Both the position numbers and the translations under genes were made by a program. The notes under the pieces are model-generated. The model searched no databases and was not told where the DNA came from. It saw only the letters and a program-made list of their open reading frames with translations. Positions 24,890 through 34,753 of a DNA stretch of 64,000 nucleotides are shown here, piece by piece (positions within the stretch are counted from its first letter, which is position 1; every line of letters begins with the position of its first letter). This DNA comes from Arhodomonas aquaeolei DSM 8974 (GTDB lineage Bacteria > Pseudomonadota > Gammaproteobacteria > Nitrococcales > Nitrococcaceae): the NCBI RefSeq assembly GCF_000374645.1, contig NZ_KB894808.1:62001-126000 (forward strand), read 5' to 3'.

Positions 24890-25735
24890 ATGGCCGGTTT
24901 CGAGCTCTGCGGCTTCCCGGTCGGCCTGGACCGGCCGCTGTTTCTCATCGCCGGGCCCTGCGTGGTCGAGTCCGAGGCGATGGCGCTGGAGAGCGCGGCC
25001 GAGCTTAAGGCCATCACCGATGAGCTCGGCATCCCGTTCATCTACAAGTCCTCGTTCGACAAGGCCAACCGCTCCTCCCACGAGAGCTATCGCGGCCCGG
25101 GCATGGACGAGGGCCTGCGCATCCTCGCGCGGGTGCGCGAGGAGGTGGGCGTGCCGGTGCTTACCGATGTCCACGAGGATACCCCGCTCGAGGCCGTCGC
25201 CGGGGTGGTGGATGTGCTCCAGACGCCGGCGTTCCTGTGCCGGCAGACGAACTTCATCCAGCGCGTCGCCGACCAGGGCCTGCCCGTGAACATCAAGAAG
25301 GGCCAGTTCCTGGCGCCGTGGGACATGGCCAACGTGGTCTCCAAGGCCCGCGCCACCGGCAACGAGCGCATCATGGCCTGCGAGCGCGGCGTCTCCTTCG
25401 GCTACAACAACCTCATCTCGGACATGCGTGCGCTCGCGGTGATGCGCGACAGCGGGGCGCCGGTGGTCTTCGACGCGACCCACTCGGTCCAGCTCCCTGG
25501 CGGCCAGGGCAAGGCCTCCGGCGGCCAGCGGGAGTTCGTGCCGCTGCTCGCCCGCGCGGCGGTGGCCGCCGGCGTGGCGGGGGTGTTCATGGAGACCCAC
25601 CCGGACCCGGAGCGTGCGCTCTCCGACGGACCCAACGCGTGGCCGCTGCCCCGCATGCGCGAGCTGCTGGTCACGCTCAAGGCACTGGACACGCAGGTCA
25701 AGGCGGACGGTTTCATTGAGTCCGACCTCGGCTGA
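24890..25735 (+). CDS. kdsA: 3-deoxy-8-phosphooctulonate synthase
   Basis: Condenses arabinose-5-phosphate with phosphoenolpyruvate to Kdo-8-phosphate for the LPS inner core. The 281-aa TIM-barrel protein has [10 protein letters not shown] near 20-29, [12 protein letters not shown]-like [12 protein letters not shown] near 53-64, and [15 protein letters not shown]. The segment [13 protein letters not shown] lies on the PEP-binding side. Between pyrG and eno, as in Pseudomonas. Whether it is the metal-dependent or metal-independent form was not determined. Confidence 0.97.
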   Translation: MAGFELCGFPVGLDRPLFLIAGPCVVESEAMALESAAELKAITDELGIPFIYKSSFDKANRSSHESYRGPGMDEGLRILARVREEVGVPVLTDVHEDTPLEAVAGVVDVLQTPAFLCRQTNFIQRVADQGLPVNIKKGQFLAPWDMANVVSKARATGNERIMACERGVSFGYNNLISDMRALAVMRDSGAPVVFDATHSVQLPGGQGKASGGQREFVPLLARAAVAAGVAGVFMETHPDPERALSDGPNAWPLPRMRELLVTLKALDTQVKADGFIESDLG

Positions 25736-27070
<1,335 letters not shown>

Positions 27071-27072
27071 CG

Positions 27073-27363
27073 ATGGTCCGGGGCGTGCTGCTCGCCTTGC
27101 TCCTTGCGCTGGTCGCCGGACTGCAGTTTCGCCTGTGGTTCGGCGATGGCGGCGTTACGGAGGTGATGCACCTGCGTGACCGGGTGGCGGAGCAGCGCGC
27201 CGAGAACGAACGCCTCGCGGAGCGCAACCGCGCCCTCGAGGCGGACGTCGCCGACCTCAAGGACGGGCTCGATGCGGTCGGGGAGCGGGCCCGACGCGAG
27301 CTCGGCATGGTCGGCGAGGGCGAGACCTTCTTCCAGGTGACCGGCGGGCGTGACCGACGGTAA
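27073..27363 (+). CDS. ftsB: Cell division protein FtsB
   Basis: Small bitopic divisome protein that forms the FtsQLB complex controlling septal peptidoglycan synthesis. The 96-aa product has a short N-terminus, one transmembrane helix (about 4-21), then a coiled coil (about 28-70, rich in Arg, Glu and Leu) and the GMVGEGETFFQV tail typical of FtsB. Position between eno and ispD is the standard one for gammaproteobacteria. The 105 nt after it hold no clear feature. Confidence 0.94.
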   Translation: MVRGVLLALLLALVAGLQFRLWFGDGGVTEVMHLRDRVAEQRAENERLAERNRALEADVADLKDGLDAVGERARRELGMVGEGETFFQVTGGRDRR

Positions 27364-27468
27364 CCCGCCTAACCCGCCGAATCGTCCCGGAATGACTCCA
27401 CGCCGCGGCCCCGCCGGCACGGGCCGTCCGGCGGCGGCGCACTCGCCGGCCCGGGCTCCCGTCGGGGG

Positions 27469-28191
27469 ATGCCGGTGACGTATCGGGCTCGACCCCTGTG
27501 GGCCGCGGTCCCGGCCGCGGGGCGGGGCAGCCGTTACGGCGGCGGGCGCCCCAAGCAGTACGAGCGCCTCGCGGGGCGTGCCGTCCTCGACTGGAGCGTC
27601 TCGGCGCTGATCGGCCTCGACGAGATCGCCGGCGTCGCGGTCGCACTGGCCGACGACGATACGGACTGGGCGACGTTGGCCGTGGCCAGCGACCCCCGCG
27701 TGTACCGCTGCCGGGGCGGGCGTGAGCGCAGCGACTCCGTACGGGCCGCCCTGGAGGCGCTGCTCGCCGCCGGTGCCTCGCCGGATGACCGCGTGCTCGT
27801 CCACGACGCGGCGCGCCCGGCGGTCTCCACGGCGGCCCTGCAGCGACTGATCCAGCAGGCGGACCCCCGGGACGGCGGACTGCTGGCCCTCCCCGTCGCC
27901 GACACCCTCAAGCGCGGCGAGGCCGGGTACAGCACCGGCACTGTCGACCGCAGCGGCCTGTGGGCCGCACAGACGCCCCAGCTCTTTCCCCTGGGCGCCC
28001 TGCGTACTGCCCTGGAAGCGGCCGTGGCCGAGGGCGTCGTGCCCACCGATGAGGCCTCGGCGATGGAGCGTACCGGCGCGCACCCGGCGCTGGTGCCGGG
28101 GGAGCCCGGCAATATCAAGCTCACACGCACGGCGGACCGGGAGTTGCTGGCCGCCGTGCTCGCCGCCCGCCAGGAGGGGCGTGAAACATGA
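27469..28191 (+). CDS. ispD: 2-C-methyl-D-erythritol 4-phosphate cytidylyltransferase
   Basis: Third step of the MEP pathway: transfers CMP to MEP. The 240-aa product has AAVPAAGRGSRYGGGRPKQY, the nucleotidyltransferase loop, near 11-30, then VLVHDAARPAVS and the C-terminal IKLTRTADRELL segment. The ATG at 27469 sits directly on a G-run; a GTG at 27475 would have better ribosome-binding spacing, so the start is uncertain by two codons. It overlaps ispF by 4 nt. Confidence 0.96.
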   Translation: MPVTYRARPLWAAVPAAGRGSRYGGGRPKQYERLAGRAVLDWSVSALIGLDEIAGVAVALADDDTDWATLAVASDPRVYRCRGGRERSDSVRAALEALLAAGASPDDRVLVHDAARPAVSTAALQRLIQQADPRDGGLLALPVADTLKRGEAGYSTGTVDRSGLWAAQTPQLFPLGALRTALEAAVAEGVVPTDEASAMERTGAHPALVPGEPGNIKLTRTADRELLAAVLAARQEGRET

Positions 28192-28673
28192 ATCTGCGTA
28201 TCGGCCAGGGTCTGGACGCTCACCGCTTCCGGGATGGCGGCCGCCTGGTGCTCGGCGGCGTCACCATCCCCCACGATCAGGGCCTGGAGGCGCATTCGGA
28301 CGGCGACTGCCTGCTGCACGCCGTCACTGATGCGCTGTTCGGTGCCATCGGTGCGGGCGACATCGGCGGCCATTTCCCGGACGACGACCCGCGCTGGGCC
28401 GGCGCGGACAGCCGTGATCTGCTCCGCCACGCCGTGGCGCTAGCCGCGGCGGACGGGTGGCGGGCGGTCAACGTGGACGCCACGATCGTCGCCCAACGTC
28501 CACGTCTCGCGGCGCACCTCCCGCGTATGCGCGAGCACGTCGCCGCGGACCTGGGTATCGCCGTGGCGGCGGCGAACATCAAGGCGACCACGACCGAGCG
28601 CATGGGCTTCACCGGCCGTGGTGAGGGGATCGCCGCCACCGCCGTGATCCTGGTGACCGGCGATGAGCGCTGA
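28188..28673 (+). CDS. ispF: 2-C-methyl-D-erythritol 2,4-cyclodiphosphate synthase
   Basis: Cyclises CDP-ME 2-phosphate with loss of CMP in the MEP pathway. The 161-aa protein begins MNLRIGQGLDAHRF with zinc ligands D10 and H12, and has the AHSDGDCLLHAVTDALFGA signature and the ATTTERMGFTGRGEGI C-terminal motif. It is translationally coupled to ispD (ATGA) and overlaps truD by 11 nt. With dxr and ispD, this window encodes three MEP-pathway steps. Confidence 0.98.
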   Translation: MNLRIGQGLDAHRFRDGGRLVLGGVTIPHDQGLEAHSDGDCLLHAVTDALFGAIGAGDIGGHFPDDDPRWAGADSRDLLRHAVALAAADGWRAVNVDATIVAQRPRLAAHLPRMREHVAADLGIAVAAANIKATTTERMGFTGRGEGIAATAVILVTGDER

Positions 28674-29733
28674 GACCGCCGGGCCGGTGCCTACCGACCC
28701 CACCGAACCGGTCCCGGCCGCCGGACCGCCGCTGGGCACCGCCCGGATACGCGGTCGGCCGGAGGACTTCCAGGTCCGCGAGATCCCGCTGGTTGCCCCG
28801 GACGGCGACGGGGAGCACTGGCTTGTGGAGATCCGCAAGCGCGGCCTGACCACCGCGGAGGCTGTCCGGCGCCTGGCCCGGGCCTTCGATTGCCCGCCCC
28901 GGGCGATCAGCCACGCGGGCCTCAAGGACCGGCACGCGCTCACCACCCAGTGGCTCAGCATCCACGCCCCCGCTGTCCCGCCGGCCGTCGGGCCGGTGGA
29001 GGACGGTCTCGACGTGATCAGTGCGGGGCGCCACCGGCGCAAGCTGCGCGTGGGCACGCTGGCGGGGAACCGGTTCCGCATTCGCCTGACGGACGTCACC
29101 GCCCCCCGCCGGTCGCTGGACGCCCGCCTGGCGACGGTGGCGCGCAGCGGCGTGCCCAATTACTTCGGTCCCCAGCGCTTCGGGCGCGACGGCGGCAATC
29201 TCGCGCAGGCGCTGGCCTGGCACCGCGGGGAGGGCCGACGGCTGAACCGGTCGGTTCAGGGCCTGCTGCTCTCGGCGGTACGCGCCGAGGCGTTCAACCG
29301 CGTGCTGCGCCGGCGGGTGGAGTCCGGCTGCTGGGACCGGGCGCTGCCCGGGGACCAGATGATCCTGGACGGGCGCGGCAGCCTGTTCGCCGCCGGGCGT
29401 GAGGGCGCGGCGGGGCTCGTGCACCGGCTGGCCCTGCAGACCATCCATCCCACCGGTCCGCTACCGGGTACCGGCGGGGCGACCGTGGAGGCCGAGGCGG
29501 CGGCACTGGAGACCGACGCGCTTGCTGGCATGGCGCCCCTGCTCGCACTCCTGGAGGCCCGGCGGATGCGCGCCGCGCGCCGGGCGTTGCGGCTGCGCGT
29601 GGCGGCGCTGTCGTGGCACTGGGAGGGGCCGGCGGAGCTGGTCGTCGCCTTCCGGCTGCCGCCGGGCAGCTACGCCACCACGGTGCTCGCCGAGTGCCTC
29701 CGGCTCACGGAGGCGGAGCCGGTCGCGGAGTAG
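28663..29733 (+). CDS. truD: tRNA pseudouridine(13) synthase TruD
   Basis: Makes pseudouridine 13 in tRNA-Glu. The 356-aa protein has the TruD-specific AGLKDRHALTTQ motif with catalytic D89, the GRPEDFQVREIPL N-terminal segment, and NYFGPQRFGRDGGNL around the RNA-binding face. It begins inside ispF and ends 21 nt from the convergent cysB stop. In Pseudomonas-type genomes this gene is followed by surE-pcm-nlpD-rpoS; here that set is missing. Confidence 0.96.
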   Translation: MSAETAGPVPTDPTEPVPAAGPPLGTARIRGRPEDFQVREIPLVAPDGDGEHWLVEIRKRGLTTAEAVRRLARAFDCPPRAISHAGLKDRHALTTQWLSIHAPAVPPAVGPVEDGLDVISAGRHRRKLRVGTLAGNRFRIRLTDVTAPRRSLDARLATVARSGVPNYFGPQRFGRDGGNLAQALAWHRGEGRRLNRSVQGLLLSAVRAEAFNRVLRRRVESGCWDRALPGDQMILDGRGSLFAAGREGAAGLVHRLALQTIHPTGPLPGTGGATVEAEAAALETDALAGMAPLLALLEARRMRAARRALRLRVAALSWHWEGPAELVVAFRLPPGSYATTVLAECLRLTEAEPVAE

Positions 29734-29754
29734 CAGAGTGCCGGTGCCCGCCCT

Positions 29755-30844
<1,090 letters not shown>

Positions 30845-31684
30845 GTGACCGATCAAGACCCGACCCTGACCTTTGCCCCCGCCGGGTACGGTGGCCGTAC
30901 CGGCGCCGTCAGCCTGGTGGGCGCCGGCCCCGGCGATCCGGATCTGCTGACCCTGCGCGGTTACCGCCGCCTGCGCGCGGCGGACGTGGTGCTCCATGAC
31001 CGCCTCGTCGCCGCCGAGATCGTCGCACTGGCGCCGGCCTCGGCCCAGCGGATCTACGTGGGCAAGCAGCGGGATCGTCATCCGGTGCCCCAGTCGCGCA
31101 TCAACGCGCTGCTGATCGACTACGCGCGGCGAGGTCTGCGCGTGGTGCGCCTGAAGGGCGGCGATCCGTTCATCTTCGGCCGCGGCGGCGAGGAGCTGGA
31201 GGAGCTCATGGCCGCCGGCGTGCCGTTCGAGGTCGTTCCCGGGGTCACCGCGGCGAGCGGCTGTGCCGCTTACGCAGGTATCCCTCTCACCCACCGGGAC
31301 CACGCCCAGTCCTGTGTGTTCGTCACCGGGCACCGTAAGGCCAACGGCGAGCTGGCGCTGGATTTCGACCAGCTCGCACGTCCGCAGCAGACGGTCGTGT
31401 TCTACATGGGGCTGGCCGGGATTGACCGCCTGGTGGCCGGTCTGCTCGCGCACGGTGCACCGTCGGAGCGGCCGGCGGCGGTGGTCCAGCAGGGTACGAC
31501 GGCAGCGCAGCGCGTGGTCGCTGGGCGGCTGGACGCGCTGCCGGGGCTGGTCCGCGATGCGGGCCTGCGGGCGCCGACGCTCATCGTGGTGGGGGAGGTG
31601 GTCCGGCTGCGTGAACGACTGGCCTGGTTCGATCCGGCGACGGCGGAGAATGCGGTCGCCGGCTGGTCGACGGCGCAGGGGTAG
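30845..31684 (+). CDS. cobA: Uroporphyrinogen-III C-methyltransferase (SUMT)
   Basis: SAM-dependent methylation of uroporphyrinogen III to precorrin-2, the route to siroheme for sulfite/nitrite reductase and also toward cobalamin. The 279-aa GTG-started protein has the SUMT motifs [15 protein letters not shown] (25-39), [38 protein letters not shown] (shown here only in part as [17 protein letters not shown]) and [10 protein letters not shown]. It lacks the CysG oxidase/ferrochelatase half, so those steps must be encoded elsewhere. Divergence from cysB suggests sulfur-responsive expression for siroheme supply. Confidence 0.93.
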   Translation: MTDQDPTLTFAPAGYGGRTGAVSLVGAGPGDPDLLTLRGYRRLRAADVVLHDRLVAAEIVALAPASAQRIYVGKQRDRHPVPQSRINALLIDYARRGLRVVRLKGGDPFIFGRGGEELEELMAAGVPFEVVPGVTAASGCAAYAGIPLTHRDHAQSCVFVTGHRKANGELALDFDQLARPQQTVVFYMGLAGIDRLVAGLLAHGAPSERPAAVVQQGTTAAQRVVAGRLDALPGLVRDAGLRAPTLIVVGEVVRLRERLAWFDPATAENAVAGWSTAQG

Positions 31685-31690
31685 GAGGTC

Positions 31691-31716
31691 GCCGGGCCCC
31701 GCGGCGGGGGCCCGGC
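31691..31716. terminator. Symmetric GC hairpin between convergent genes
   Basis: Perfect 10-bp inverted repeat GCCGGGCCCC / GGGGCCCGGC with a 6-nt loop, lying in the 42-nt space between two convergent stop codons. No T-tract on either side, so termination would need help from Rho or the opposing polymerase. Position makes a bidirectional terminator the natural reading. Confidence 0.5.
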
Positions 31717-31726
31717 CGTACGGCGC

Positions 31727-32410
31727 TCAGTCCTCGCCGGCGAAGAAGCCGAGGAGCTGGAGCAGGCTGGTGAACAGGTTGAACAGCGCCACGTACAGCG
31801 TGACCGTCGCCATGATGTAGTTGGTCTCGCCGCCGTGGATCATCTCGCTGGTCTGATAGAGGATCAGCCCGCACATCAGCAGCATGAACGCCGCGCTCAC
31901 CGCCAGCGACAGCGCCGGCAGAGAGAAGAACATCGCACCCAGGCTGGCGAAGAACGCCACCAGGATCCCCGCGAACAGGAATCCGCGCAGGAAGCTGAAG
32001 TCCTTCTGCGTGCTCAGCGCATAGCCGGAGAGGCCGAGGAAGATTGCCCCCGTGCCGCCCAGGGCGGTGAGCACCAGCTCCGTGCCGTTGCTGAACGTGT
32101 GCACGTAGAGGTTGAGGATCGGTCCCAGGGTGTAGCCCATGAAGCCGGTCAGCGCGAAGACGGCTGCCAGGCCCCACACGCTGTTGCGCAGCGCGTTGGT
32201 CAGGAAGAGCAGGCCGAAGTAGCCCACCAGGACCACGATGAAGTTCAGCGGCGGCGCGTTGGTGGCCATTGCCATTCCGGCGGTCACCGCGCTGAACAGC
32301 AGTGTCATCGACAGCAGCAGATAGGTGTTGCGGATGACCGCGTTGGTGGCCAGCGCCGACGCGTCCGTTCCGGCGCGGTTCATCGGCGTGACACGAGAGT
32401 TCTCGGACAT
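31727..32410 (-). CDS. Bax inhibitor-1 / YccA family seven-helix membrane protein
   Basis: The 227-aa protein starts MSENSRVTPMNRAG and then has about seven transmembrane helices from residue 25 to the C-terminus. Conserved features include the short TNALRNSVWG and HTFSNGTELV loops and the C-terminal ALFNLFTSLLQLLG. E. coli YccA, a member of the family, binds and moderates FtsH; other members conduct ions. A strong AGGAGG precedes the start. The role here is inferred from family only. Confidence 0.88.
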   Translation of the reverse strand: MSENSRVTPMNRAGTDASALATNAVIRNTYLLLSMTLLFSAVTAGMAMATNAPPLNFIVVLVGYFGLLFLTNALRNSVWGLAAVFALTGFMGYTLGPILNLYVHTFSNGTELVLTALGGTGAIFLGLSGYALSTQKDFSFLRGFLFAGILVAFFASLGAMFFSLPALSLAVSAAFMLLMCGLILYQTSEMIHGGETNYIMATVTLYVALFNLFTSLLQLLGFFAGED

Positions 32411-32552
32411 GGGTGGATAGCCTCCTGGTTGTCGTGTCCGTTCGGTCGCAGTATGCCATTCCCCGGCGGGAAGCCATATAGGCATTCCCGCTCCTGATAG
32501 ACTGCATGATGACGCCGGGGTTCCCCGGTACACGGTTGACCAGGAGGGCGGT

Positions 32553-33503
32553 ATGCCGGTGACGCTGGAAGCGGAGTTGGTGGTGGCGATCTCCTCGCGC
32601 ACGCTGTTCGATCTCGAGGACAGCCACGCGGTGTTCGAGCGTGAGGGCGTGGAGCCCTATTCGGCCTATCAGATCGAGCGCGAGGGCGAGATCCTGGACC
32701 CGGGGGTGGCCTTTCCGCTGGTGCGCAAGCTCCTGCGCCTGAACGAGGGCCGCGAGCGGCCGCTGGTGGAGGTGATCCTGCTCTCGCGCAACAGCGCGGA
32801 CACCGGTCTGCGCATCTTCAACTCCATCGAGCACCACGGCCTGGGGATCACCCGCGCGGCATTCACCAACGGCTCCCCGCCGTGGCGCTACGTCGAGCCC
32901 TTCGGTGCGGACCTGTTCCTCTCCGCGGACGCCGGCGACGTCGCCGAGGCCCTGCGTGCCGGCTGTGCGGCCGCCGCGCTGGGGCCCGGCGCGGTGGCGC
33001 GGGCGCCGGTGGACGACGAGATCCGCATCGCCTTCGACGGCGACGCCGTGCTGTTCTCCGACGAGGCCGAGCGGGTGTTCCGGGAGCAGGGCCTGGACGC
33101 GTTCCAGGCCGCGGAGCGCAGCGCCGCCCGCGACCCGCTCTCCGGCGGACCGTTCAAGGGCTTCCTGCAGGCGCTGCAGCGCATCCAGGCCGCTTTCCCG
33201 TTCGCCGCCTCGCCGATCCGCACGGCGCTGGTCACGGCCCGCGGCGCGCCGGCCCACGAGCGGGTGATCCGGACCCTGCGGGCCTGGGAGATCCGCATCG
33301 ACGAGGCGCTGTTCCTCGGTGGGATGGACAAGACGCCGTTCCTGAAGGCCTTCGGGGCGGATATCTTCTTCGATGACCAGCACGGCCACGTCGAACGGGC
33401 CTCGGGGGCGGTGGCTACCGGGCACGTGCCCCACGGTGTGGCCAATGAGCCGGAGGCCGGCGATGGTGCGGCGCGCCTTGAAGGCGGGGGGCAAAACCCT
33501 TAA
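32553..33503 (+). CDS. Cytosolic 5'-nucleotidase family protein
   Basis: The 316-aa product matches the bacterial/eukaryotic cytosolic 5'-nucleotidase (PF06189) pattern: AISSRTLFDLEDSHAVF at the N-terminus, LNEGRERPLVEVILLSRNSA, GITRAAFTNG and FLSADAGDVAEAL. The C-terminal half carries ALVTARGAPAHERVI and the acidic FFDDQHGHVERA. Such enzymes hydrolyse nucleoside monophosphates through a HAD-like Asp mechanism. AGGAGG (32542-32547) lies before the ATG. It is first of three consecutive phosphatase-type genes. Substrate not predicted. Confidence 0.85.
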   Translation: MPVTLEAELVVAISSRTLFDLEDSHAVFEREGVEPYSAYQIEREGEILDPGVAFPLVRKLLRLNEGRERPLVEVILLSRNSADTGLRIFNSIEHHGLGITRAAFTNGSPPWRYVEPFGADLFLSADAGDVAEALRAGCAAAALGPGAVARAPVDDEIRIAFDGDAVLFSDEAERVFREQGLDAFQAAERSAARDPLSGGPFKGFLQALQRIQAAFPFAASPIRTALVTARGAPAHERVIRTLRAWEIRIDEALFLGGMDKTPFLKAFGADIFFDDQHGHVERASGAVATGHVPHGVANEPEAGDGAARLEGGGQNP

Positions 33504-33553
33504 GTTTGCCGCCTTTGCGCCACGGGGCGCGGGATGCGCCGGAGGAAAACACC

Positions 33554-34162
33554 GTGAAGATCGTCTGCCTCGACCTGGAGGGCGTGCTGGTCCCGGAGAT
33601 CTGGATCGACTTCGCCGAGCTCACCGGCATCGACGAGCTGCGAGCGACCACCCGGGACGTGCCGGATTACGATGAGCTGATGCGTTTCCGCCTGGACGTG
33701 CTGGCGCGCAACGGCCTCGGACTGCCCGACATCGAGCGGGTGATCGCGGACATGGCCCCGCTGGAGGGCGCACGCGCCTTTCTCGACGAACTGCGTGAGC
33801 GCTACCAGGTCGTGATCCTTTCGGACACCTTCTACGAGTTCGCGCGCCCGCTGATGCGCCAGCTCGGCTGGCCGACGCTGTTCTGCCACGAGCTCGGCGT
33901 GGCCGGGGACGGCCGCATCACCGATTACCGGCTGCGCCTGGCGGATCACAAACGCCGCTCAGTGGAGGCCTTCCGCGGGCTGAACTTCCGTACCGTGGCC
34001 GCCGGTGATTCGTACAATGACACCTCCATGCTCGGTGCCGCCCACGCCGGTATCCTGTTCCGGCCGCCGCAGAACGTGATCGACGAGTTCCCGCAGTTCC
34101 CGGTGGCCACGGATTACGACGGGCTCGCCGGGAACATCCACCAGGCCCTGGCGACGGACTGA
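33554..34162 (+). CDS. thrH: ThrH: phosphoserine phosphatase / homoserine phosphotransferase
   Basis: HAD-family enzyme close to Pseudomonas aeruginosa ThrH, which dephosphorylates phosphoserine and can move the phosphate to homoserine, feeding threonine synthesis. The 202-aa product begins with GTG after GGAGG (33541-33545). It has CLDLEGVLVPEIW with nucleophile D7 and acid/base E9, VVILSDTFYEFARPLMRQLG, and AAGDSYNDTSML with the metal-binding Asp residues. The DLEG (rather than DxD) motif and full-length similarity separate it from SerB. Confidence 0.93.
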   Translation: MKIVCLDLEGVLVPEIWIDFAELTGIDELRATTRDVPDYDELMRFRLDVLARNGLGLPDIERVIADMAPLEGARAFLDELRERYQVVILSDTFYEFARPLMRQLGWPTLFCHELGVAGDGRITDYRLRLADHKRRSVEAFRGLNFRTVAAGDSYNDTSMLGAAHAGILFRPPQNVIDEFPQFPVATDYDGLAGNIHQALATD

Positions 34163-34180
34163 GTCCGCGACCGAGGCGAC

Positions 34181-34753
34181 ATGCGTGTAGCCCTGCTGTC
34201 CGACACCCACGGATTCGTGGATCCGCGGATCGCCGAGCGGGTGACGGAGTGCGACATCGCCGTGCACGCCGGCGACATCGGCGGCGCGGACGTGCTCCTC
34301 TCGCTCCAGCCCCGCGAGGAGCTGGTCGCGATCCGCGGCAACAACGACACGCCGGAGCGCTGGTCCGAGGGGGAGCGCCACGTCCTCGACACGCTCCCGG
34401 CCGAGACCGCCCTGGACCTGCCCGGTGGCCGGCTGGTCGTCCTCCACGGTGACGACAGCGGCACCCTGGCCCAGCGCGGGCGGCGCTACCGCCGCCGGTT
34501 CCATGACGCGGCGGCGGTGGTGTTCGGCCATAGTCACCGCCTGTCCACGGACCTCGACGAGCACCCCTGGCTGCTCAATCCCGGAGCGGCGGGGCGCACG
34601 CGCACCAACGGCGGTCCGTCCATGCTGGTGCTGACCTGCGGCGACGACGGGCCGTGGCGGGTGGAGCCGCTGCGTTTCGATCCCGGGCGCTACCCGTCCC
34701 TGCGCCGCCGGGAGCGGCCTGCCCGGGAGACCGGGGACGACGAGTCCGAATGA
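34181..34753 (+). CDS. YfcE/MJ0936-type metallophosphoesterase
   Basis: The 190-aa calcineurin-like protein has the full metal-binding set: SDTHG at 7-11 (D8, H10), HAGDIGG, IRGNNDTPE, LVVLHGDD and VFGHSHR. These small cytosolic enzymes hydrolyse phosphodiesters such as cyclic nucleotides or cyclic phosphates; the natural substrate is unknown. The C-terminal 30 residues are Arg-rich and hydrophilic. It follows thrH by 18 nt and overlaps hrpA by 4 nt. Confidence 0.9.
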   Translation: MRVALLSDTHGFVDPRIAERVTECDIAVHAGDIGGADVLLSLQPREELVAIRGNNDTPERWSEGERHVLDTLPAETALDLPGGRLVVLHGDDSGTLAQRGRRYRRRFHDAAAVVFGHSHRLSTDLDEHPWLLNPGAAGRTRTNGGPSMLVLTCGDDGPWRVEPLRFDPGRYPSLRRRERPARETGDDESE

